From Blastobasis lacticolella (Eukaryota > Arthropoda > Insecta > Lepidoptera > Blastobasidae), in contig LR990049.1 of assembly GCA_905147135.1 (NCBI GenBank), positions 12,479,428-12,543,427 on the forward strand: 64,000 nucleotides of DNA, read 5' to 3'. Positions 56,298-64,000 of the stretch are shown piece by piece (position 1 is the stretch's first letter; the number at the start of each line of letters is the position of its first letter). Made by a program: the position numbers and the translations under genes. A model generated the notes under the pieces. It did no database searches, was not told where the DNA came from, and worked only from the letters and a program-made list of their open reading frames with translations.

Positions 56298-58674
56298 TTT
56301 TATTTTTGCGCTGTTTCCGCTTTTTGACGAGTGAAGTCTGATATACTTTGTTTTTCTACTTATCTATCAGTTACATCCTATTTAAATTTGTTGCAGGTTA
56401 TCTGGGCTTATTATTGTTTGTCCAAAACAGTCGGTATTAGCTTGTCTTCAGATGCTAAGTGTCAAAACTTAGTGGCTTTTTGGGTGGCTGTAAATGCTGA
56501 CTAAACAGGAGATGCAGCGGTGGAGATGAGAGATGGGGCTTTACCCATAAAAAAACATCCGTCGCGTCGCTTTCGGGCCTGCGCCTGCGCATGTTTACCC
56601 GCTGCATTGCCTTAATTGCCCCTAGCTCGTAAATCTCTAGGTGCATCACCACACGTGGCGAGTGTCCCAATTCTAAGCCATGTGCTAACATTGAACAACG
56701 CACGCACAGATTAGATATAGTCAAGAGTTACTTGACCCCAAAGACACGCCGTAAATCATAGCGTCTGTAATGGAATGGAGATTGGATAATTAAATGTACT
56801 GATTAACAAATTCTTATTAAAATGATGTCATGCTAGCTTTAGGCTCGTCCTTACCTACTCATAAAGTTGAACTAAACAATTCTGTCATATTTATGTATAG
56901 ATATGCCTCGAGCAGAGTGAAGGGACATATGGCGCCAGTCTCGAGTGTAACGCGGGCATTAAAAAACTCGACACTTGAACTGTATCTAATTACAAAAAGA
57001 ACGTCCCTATCTCAACCCTCCTGCAGGTTTGGAAGGCTGGAGTTATAAATTACTATAGATAAAAATAGTATGTACCTATGTAGGTACAGTAAAAAAAATT
57101 GAAGTCATGCGACTGCATGCTGTAACACCGCGGGTCGTTTTTCTTTGATTCGAAAGGGTATAAAGAGCAACACCTTTTACTAAAGTGAGGGACACCAAGG
57201 GTATAACGTGTGGAGCTTAGTGAGCTGTAAATGCGTATACTTTATGCTTCGGTGACCCGGAGATGTTGGTGATGAGTCCGTGGCATGTTGCTGCCAATTA
57301 GGCAGGGTGGCTAGCGGCCGTTGCCCCGCTCGCTTGGCAAGGCGCCAACTCCAGACTCTTCTATTATTTGAACAATTCGCACTCACTCCCTCCCCAAAGT
57401 GGGGCGTACATCCGCAAGCGCCAGTGCTTGTGCCAAGAGCGCCAACAATGCTATATTTTTTACTTTTAATTTAATTAGCGCACTACAAAGTTACGGACGC
57501 GACTGTATTGAAAAGAGTAACGAGGTTTGCGTCGGTTAAAGTCAGTTTTTTTTATTTTATTAATGCGGGGAGACCCAATAATTTGTCGTAATAAAACGTT
57601 TACTACCTACTAAGTTTAGTAAATAGTAGTAGATACCAAAAGAAAAGACACTTGTCGCAGAAATTGAAATCATGAGTCAAACAAAATGACCCAATTCCTG
57701 ACTAAATAAATAATTTGTCCAAATTATATGTTATAATGTTTCTTTTAAATGACAAAGTAAAAATTTTAGGCACGACACCTGCCGATCCTCCTCTGTCGTC
57801 GAACAAGTAACACATTGTCCCAATACGCCATACGCGTACCTACCCAAATATGCATTGTGGCATTATGTCAATATACGTAAAGAGCTAGGAATGCCAACCA
57901 CGCCTGACCCGGTCTACGCCGCACCATCTGCAAAGTACCCTGCAAGAGCGGCCACGAACATAATACTCTGTTCACGGGATCACGGGACCCGATGAAAGCA
58001 TCGTTGTAACCCGAACCCCGGGTCAGATTAGCCCGAGCCAATGAACATGGCTTATCGTCTTACTGCCGGCCTTATCTCGTAGGCGCAGGCTAGTGAGGAA
58101 TTAATTAAATAAATTGAAGCCAATAACAAATTATGTTACGATTTTAATTGGGGATTAACTGTTTTGGAGTGGTGTTTTGGGAAATTGCGTTGTGAAAATT
58201 ATTATAAAAAATATTGATTTGTTTACTTAGACACACACAGAAAGAGAGACAGATACAGCATTACACAACATCAATTTCAACATCGTGCTATTATTTGTCA
58301 CATTTATGTACACCGCTACGCCCCAAATGCATGCTCTTTTTCATCGCCCCCGACATATTTCGTTGATGATTAATTGTTATTTTTACAATCGGTACGTTAT
58401 TCAATACTTGCAACGGGGCCGTGTTTTATTTATTGTTCCTAAAACCCTGTGAATAGGGAAACCCGGAATGAAAAATGTAGGAGTTGATTGTTTCATTTGT
58501 ATCAAACAATAAGTCAGAGAATTGAACTGCGACTTGATTGTTGTTGGGCTAATTGCTTTAGGCCTATTTTTACTCTGAACAGGTTCACCTTAAGTTGTTT
58601 CGAGCCTACGGTTGTTTTTATAGGTAAGTACATAAAACCTTTTGTACAGTTATAAATTCTATTGAATACAAGTT
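56298..58674. other. Unmarked stretch
   Basis: A GC-richer patch at 57240-57440 has overlapping 64- and 68-codon frames without domains; a GGTATAAAG word at 57158 could be a chance TATA box. Confidence 0.4.
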
Positions 58675-58945
58675 AAGCGCCGCCATGTACCAATGAGTCA
58701 TTCTGAGTTATGTACATTAGTTGAATACTAACCGATGCTAGTTGAAAACATCGTGATGAAACCTGCACATTTGGGTGTAACCATGATACAATCTGGTCAG
58801 GTTCACCTGGTAGAAGGCTCACGTAGGTCAGATGGCAGTCGCTCCACTGTTATAACCTGATCTGCCAAATCCTGGATCATGGTCAAGGCGGACCCTGGGT
58901 CCTGGCACGCGAGAACACAGCCGAGATATTAACGCTAAGATATTT
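58675..58945 (+). mobile_element. SINE S1 copy lacking the tRNA-like head
   Basis: It starts CGCCGCCATGTACCAATGAG, then AAAACATCGTGATGAAACCT, GGTCAGATGGCAGTCGCTCC, AATCCTGGATCATGGTCAAG and the end GAGATATTAACGCTAAGAT followed by a T run. The A and B boxes are missing, so it is a 5'-truncated copy. Confidence 0.7.
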
Positions 58946-59493
58946 TGTTTTTTTTTTACACTTAAACTAATACAAGTTAATCGCATCCAAGTTTTCCTAC
59001 TACTGAAATCGATACCCTCACACAATTGATTGCTAAAACGTCCCCGTAATCGATATCGAGGAAGCAACCTTTCGACTCTAGAATTCCTGTTGTAACAAAG
59101 TCACCGTCATTATGTAGATTCCTCGTGATTTTCCTGGGAATTCTGCGGTGTACGGTGTTTAATGAAACTGTGAAACAGGACCCTTTGTACACACGCGTAC
59201 AGATGACTTGCTTTACTGGCTCTTCGTGTTACGTTACTTGCAACGCGACCCTGGTCTATGGAAAGTGCACGTTAATCCAGCTTAATGCAGTGACATCGGC
59301 GAGTCATCGCGGCTGGCACCGGCGTCCCGTCAAAAGGCAAAAGGCAAATGATAGGGACAAATTGGTCTGTTGAAATGTTGCGTCTAAACTGCTTCGAGTC
59401 ATTTGGTCGTCGTTATGTCAGTCGCGCCATCCACGAGCTGCTTTCGCGAAAATTATATGTCTTGTTCGTGAAAATTATTGTTTTTATTTTCTT
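58946..59493. other. Unmarked stretch
   Basis: The 82-codon frame at 59125-59373 has no domain. Confidence 0.4.
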
Positions 59494-59670
59494 TTGTGTT
59501 ATACAGCAGACAAGCAAGCAAGCGGGCCACCTGATGGAAAGTGGTCACCGCCGCCTATGGACATCAGCAACACCAGGGGCGTTAGTAATGCGTTGGCATG
59601 CCTTCGAAGATACCTCTAATATACCTCTTGAATGATCCCATGTCATAGTCCGAAGGAAACATTTTATTTC
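59494..59670 (-). mobile_element. Jockey-type LINE 3' fragment (inverted)
   Basis: GCGGGCCACCTGATGGAAAG, GACATCAGCAACACCAGGG and CTCTTGAATGATCCCATGTC match base for base, with few changes, the 3' end of the LINE at 22430-22590. About 175 bases remain, including the last ~35 codons, in decayed form. Confidence 0.7.
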
Positions 59671-60692
59671 GAATGGACTCTTTGTCTTTTGGTCTCCTGG
59701 TGAAAACGCAGCCCAATGGATGAAGAATTTAGATATTTACTTGTAGTTTTATTGTAATTAATTACCTAGGTTATAATTAGCGACTCGGCTATAATGCCAT
59801 ACGAATAAATAAATAAATAAATTTCGAATTATAACATAATAATACAGAAAATATAATTATACAGAAACTCTTCAAATATTTCAAAAGCCGTCTGTCTGCG
59901 TCGAGTCCAACAACAAAGCGTATCCCTCCCTCACAATTAATTTCAGAGATCTTACGGCTCATTCATAACAACAAAACAACAATATGAACAACTAAATCCA
60001 ATGGGTATAACGACATGGTAATGTCGGGTCTTTAGGCGCGTCTTTAGTTACGGAGAACAAAAGACTCGCTACGCTCCTGTTAAGTCGAACGCTTTCCCGA
60101 TGGCGTTAAAAAGGAAGTCACGGCCCAGGTTCATTGCTCCAACCTTAATAGTGGACGATTTAAATTCTCTGATCTACATAAAAATGAAAGCCTTACGACG
60201 CACTTTTTACTATTTTACTCAAACGGTCAATCGGGTGAAGCGATTTGTCGAGCTATTTTTTATGAATTATACTTGAATGGATACTAGCACTCGAGCCTAG
60301 GTTTCTTGGAATTCGTATGTACAGTCCACAAGTGGACAGTTTGAATTAGTTCGAGCAAAAAGAATAAAAGGATATCTAACTCAAAATCGGATTCGTATTT
60401 AAATTAGTAGAATTATTTACTAAGTATTTTACCTACAGTGGCCCTAATTTTTAACCTTTCGCGTCTAGTGGAACGGTTTTCAATTTTGATTACATATATT
60501 TCGCTATGTGTTTGCACCTTAATAGCTACACAAGAAAAAAGTTTTATTCAAATCCGTAGTTCCGGAGATTAACGTGTACAAACAGCATTTTACTATTTAT
60601 TCATCGGCCTAAATTATTCAATATACAGACATACTTCTTTTACTGTTTTATTGTATGTCAGATATAGGCAAATTGTAGTAATTAATTACTTA
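59671..60692. other. Unmarked stretch with (AATA)n
   Basis: A run of AAATAAATAAATAAAT at 59806; otherwise no recognised element. Confidence 0.45.
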
Positions 60693-61045
60693 ACCCTCTA
60701 AAGAGCCAAAAGGGCAGAAAATAAAACCCAAATACTCATAAATTAGCCTAAGTTTGTTTTTCTTTGAATTTTGGCCATTTGAGGTCATGCTACTTGTAAA
60801 GTTGTAACGAAGTCTAAAAGTTTCTACAGCATTTGAAATACAACGTTGTAGAAACTTAACGAATGCAAGTTTCTGTAACGTCCATTTAATAAGTTTCCAC
60901 AACATTCTATTTACACACGTTTACTACCTCCCATTACCCCACAAACGTAATGTTGTGCAAACTAATTGACATTTGTAGCTTAAATGCAACGTAAATGAGA
61001 AGTTTCTTTAAAGTTGCAAATATAACGTTGTGACAATGTAGGGTG
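60693..61045. repeat. Cluster of AAGTTTC and AACGTTGT words
   Basis: AAGTTTCTACA (60818) and TGTAGAAACTT (60848) are inverted; further AAGTTTC words occur at 60868, 60891 and 61001, and AACGTTGT at 60842 and 61024. Probably an old diverged foldback or tandem repeat. Confidence 0.4.
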
Positions 61046-62249
61046 GAATGGTAGTCAATGAACCACGAAGAGTTTGAATGACTGTATCATTGGTTCTGTA
61101 TGGGTCTAGAAATAACTTGTAAGGTCTGTACTCTGACTATATTTTAATATATTATCATATTTTCTTTCAAATTTTAGTGTAATATTTTTTTTTTAGGTTC
61201 TCGACAATAACTTTTTTTTTAAAGTGAGATTTGTTTTATTGTGTATACAATAAATGAACCGGGGGGCATCAATAAATCGTGGAGTACACAGTGAATCATA
61301 CTTCAAGTTAGATGTGAAAGTTTGATTTTATAATCTTACAAATGTGAATGGTAACTATAATGAACAGTCTTATACATAACTCTTTAAAATTAAATAAAAA
61401 TCGTAAGTATTTTTAAAATGACATGCCAATATAGTGAGATCACAAAGATTAACTCTTTAAAATCTTTAACGGTTGAAACCCCAAACATAAAAACACGTAT
61501 CGGTTCACAATACTTATAACTAATTTAAGTATAATATATAACACTAGTAGACCCAGCGTGACTCACCTGGTTACACTCACATACACCTGCTTTCCCCTAA
61601 CTACCCTTTTTTCTTGCTTATAAACCTTCCTCTTGAAACACTCTATCGATAGTTGGAAACCGCATTATCTAATCTAATCTATTATAGATTACACATATTT
61701 TTGTCTTAAGCAATTCCTAAGTATTTCGGCATCGGTTTTAGGCGTTTCTGATGTTTAGCGATATATGCATTACTGTGTTTCGTGTTCCAGAGATGGCGCT
61801 GTGTGTCAGTTACAACGCGCTAACGGCTAGCTCCACACGACGAAAGTACCTTTGGAGCGGCTTGAGCACCTCTCAATACCATAGGTCACTGAAATAATAT
61901 AGGTGTAATGAAATAATTTTTGCAAAGGGGGAAGGTACCTTCCCTCCTTCTAAGACTCCACCTACACCATCCTAGAGGTGGGACCGTACTAGGTGAAATG
62001 CGTACTGAGTCTTGCGAGTACGAGTACGTAAATATACTTGTTCCAAATACCTTATCCTCAAATACTTCGAAGTATGCGTTGTTTTCTTGTATTAGGAGTT
62101 TGTGTTTTGGCACAGAATATAATACTATGTTTTTTTGGTGGTTTATGACGTAGATCCACGGGAATCGATCCGGGGTTGGAGTGTTGCAAAGGGGGCACTA
62201 AGAGAAAAAGACAGAATAATTTTGTCAAAGGACATTGACAATTTTTGCC
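61046..62249. other. Unmarked AT-rich stretch
   Basis: Several T runs near 61190-61220; overlapping frames at 61886-62306 show no domain. Confidence 0.45.
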
Positions 62250-62496
62250 TTTTAATAATGGAACGTGATAGGGGAGACCCTCAGGAAAACCGTTTGTATG
62301 GGACACTTCTCTGTGGCGCCCCTAGGGGGCGCCAACTTTTCTTTTTTTAATCCGATTTTCTTTAAAATCCATATTTAAGGCCAACTCTAAAACTCGCGCG
62401 GGCGCCCGCCAGCGTGTTTGTTTCGTAAAAATGTATGAGCAGCGCTATTTAGTGAGGGCGCGTGCGGCGGGTTTATACACGCGTGGCGGGGTACTT

Positions 62497-62830
62497 GGGA
62501 CTCTTGACATGAATCTGGTGCCAAAATTGAAAAAAGTTGCCGCCATTTTGAACTTTTTTGTTACTGGACAATTTGCTTTCAAAATCGATAGCTGAGGTGA
62601 GGTTCCTTGGGTGTATTGATATGAATCTAGTGCCAAAAATGAAAAAAAGATGGCCGCCATTTTGAACTTTTTTATTACCTACTGGACCGATTGCTTTCAA
62701 AATCTGGCAAAAGCTATCTGGAATTCCCATGGGACTCTTGATATGAATCTAATGCCGAAATTGAAAAAAAAATGCCGCCATTCTGAGCTTTTTTGTTACT
62801 GGACCGATTGCTTCCAAAATCTCAATCATT
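62497..62830 (+). repeat. Tandem repeat, units of ~112-122 bp
   Basis: Each unit starts GGGACTCTTGA(C/T)ATGAATCT or close to it, then a GCCAAAATTGAAAAAA block, GCCGCCATTTTGAACTTTTT and TTACTGGACCGATTGCTTTC. There are three copies before the LINE and one partial copy after it (63203-63290). Confidence 0.75.
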
Positions 62831-62831
62831 T

Positions 62832-63188
62832 AAGAGAGGTAGGGCATAGCGGGGTATCTCGTTCGAATTGGAGCCGCCCGACTGGGGAAGTACCTCCACC
62901 TTACAGAATATCGCAGCTAAATAATACTCTTTTAAATAGTATTGTGTTTCTGCCGGTGAGTAAGGTTTCCAGTCCTCCATGGGGTGGGGATTTGGGGAAC
63001 CGTGGCTTTGGCAGTGGTGTGGCATTTGTCTTTTTGCTGCCAGAGCAACGTGTTATAGAGGTGGGCAACGCATTGGCGATACTCTTGGTGTTGCTAATGT
63101 CAATAGGCAGTGGTGACCACTTTCCATCAGGTGGCCTGCTTGCCTGTTTGCTTTCCGTATGACATAAAAAAAAAAAAAAAAAAAAAAA
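62832..63188 (+). mobile_element. Jockey/CR1-type LINE 3' tail with poly(A)
   Basis: AGCGGGGTATCTCGTTCGAA, TGGAGCCGCCCGACTGGGG, AGTACCTCCACCTTACAGAA, GTGACCACTTTCCATCAGG and GGCCTGCTTGCCTGTTTGCT are typical of a lepidopteran LINE 3' region (from memory), ending in ~24 A's (63165-63188). It splits the tandem array. The 170-codon frame here is untranslated-tail and repeat sequence, not a gene. Confidence 0.75.
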
Positions 63189-63447
63189 TCGATATCTGAG
63201 CGTCCCTTGCGACTCTTGACTTTATTCTGGTGCCAAAATCAAAATAAGTGACTACCCGTTTGAATTTTTTTCCAATTTTGGCAGTTGGCCAATGTTCAGT
63301 ACCTACAGTCACCTTTTTTTGCGCCGCTCAGAAAAACTTTGGGCCCCCTAGCGCCCCCTAGGGGCACCGCAGAGAAAAGTGTCCCATACAAACGGTGTTC
63401 CTGACGGTGCCCGCTATCACATCCCATCATCAAAAGTATACGTTATA

Positions 63448-63560
63448 ATAGGATCGCAACTCGTTAAAATTTTTCTAAATCCCCAACACGGTGGTTGTAA
63501 CGTAAAGGGGGCGCAAGGCATTTTGGACGTAGAAAAATTTCGACGAGTTGCGATCCTTCA
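63448..63560. mobile_element. Short TIR MITE (~110 bp)
   Basis: AGGATCGCAACTCGTTAAAA with TTTTTCTA (63451-63478) faces TAGAAAAATTTCGACGAGTT with GCGATCCT (63530-63557); 26 of 28 positions pair. It lies just outside the right arm of the composite element. Confidence 0.75.
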
Positions 63561-64000
63561 CCCCTCCTGGGTGCCTCTTCTCGATTTTTCTAAGTTTTTT
63601 GAGTTTCACACCGATTTTTTTTGTATTACTTATTTCTTCTTGTTCTTATTATGTTGATTTCTTAAGATATTATTATTAGAAATACTTATAATAAATTAGA
63701 TACTTTATTTAATTTTATTGTTATCTTCTGCACGTATTCGTACTAGTATCTAACTAGTACGTACGTACTAGTACTGTCTGTGTGTCAGTTCGATAGATAC
63801 CTCAAAATACTAGATACGTGTTGGGACTTCGAAGCAAAACCTGGCTTATAGAAGTACGAGGTTAAACTTGTTCCTAAAACCTATTCCAGTATATACGTCT
63901 CACCTCTACACCATCCTATATTCCTATCCTACCGGCCGACTGTCCGTTCGTTCGGCATGTGACAATGTGCCAAATTAGGAAACAAAATTATGTATCTTTT
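63561..64000. other. Unmarked end of window
   Basis: CTAGTACGTACGTACTAG at 63754-63771 is a perfect 18-base palindrome; nothing else was recognised. Confidence 0.5.

Larger units (their letters stand above)
62250..63440. mobile_element. Composite long-TIR element with tandem core and LINE insertion
   Basis: The left arm (about 62250-62340) contains GTGATAGGGGAGACCCTCAG, CCGTTTGTATGGGACACTTC and GGCGCCCCTAGGGGGCGCC (62316-62334). The right arm (about 63342-63440), read in reverse, contains GTGATAGCGGGCACCGTCAG, CCGTTTGTATGGGACACTTT and GGTGCCCCTAGGGGGCGC. The core holds direct repeats starting near 62497, 62609 and 62731, and again at 63203 after a LINE insertion. No transposase frame was found. 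Superfamily unknown. Confidence 0.65.

Noticed and set aside
57162..57474. TATAAAG word plus GC-richer frames as promoter and exon
   Set aside because: Frames on both strands lack domains, and a single TATA-like word is expected by chance in this AT-rich DNA.
62650..63162. 170-codon ORF as a host gene
   Set aside because: It runs through two units of a tandem repeat and then a LINE 3' tail ending in poly(A).

Overview
This is eukaryotic, AT-rich nuclear DNA, most likely from a moth or butterfly. The basis is recognition from memory of several dispersed repeats typical of Lepidoptera: LINE tails with CATAACAGTCCACTGC and CCACTGCTGGGCATAGGCC, Jockey tails with GGGCCACCTGATGGAAAGTGG, short Helitrons ending GGGTCCGCTAG, tRNA-derived SINEs and frequent GTAGGTACCTA words. 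No species can be named. No bacterial operon, rRNA, CRISPR array or functional tRNA gene was seen.

Only one probable host coding segment was found: a PDZ-domain exon at 101-230 (+), with a good splice acceptor and a GTGAGT donor. The remaining ~63.7 kb reads as one large intron or intergenic DNA packed with transposable elements of different ages. Most open frames longer than 60 codons look like chance or are pieces of retroelement proteins.

The main feature is a structurally complete LTR retrotransposon of the Ty3/gypsy order at 13838-18954. Its two 548-bp LTRs are identical by eye. It has a primer site matching tRNA-Trp, a gag with a CHCC knuckle, a classic -1 frameshift heptamer GGGAAAC in the gag/pol overlap, and an unbroken protease-RT-RNase H-integrase pol without env. 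These traits fit the CsRn1/Kabuki clade and indicate a young, possibly active insertion. A second coding element is a 5'-truncated Jockey-type LINE (22410-23755, minus) with an unbroken reverse-transcriptase frame, next to a 214-bp Helitron with canonical termini.

Layout: 0-8.9 kb holds the PDZ exon, several inverted-repeat elements, a 17-bp minisatellite and LINE fragments. 9-13.8 kb is sparse, with a nested MITE and a Helitron end. 13.8-19 kb is the gypsy element. 20.8-29.9 kb is the densest region: GC-rich elements with X-box palindromes, nested SINEs, the LINE, a ~276-bp tandem array with internal hairpins, a 717-bp TIR element, and a SINE split by a MITE. 30-46 kb is mostly unmarked AT-rich DNA with scattered SINE, MITE and LINE pieces. 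46-56 kb has a SINE split by a long-TIR MITE, palindromes and an hAT-like element with a target duplication. The last 2 kb hold a composite inverted-repeat element containing ~115-bp tandem repeats that is itself split by a LINE tail.

The recurring theme is nested insertion: four SINE copies, one LINE tail, one MITE and one tandem array are each interrupted by a later element, so the relative order of activity can be read from the sequence. Element names and boundaries come from reading alone; no alignments or database searches were run.
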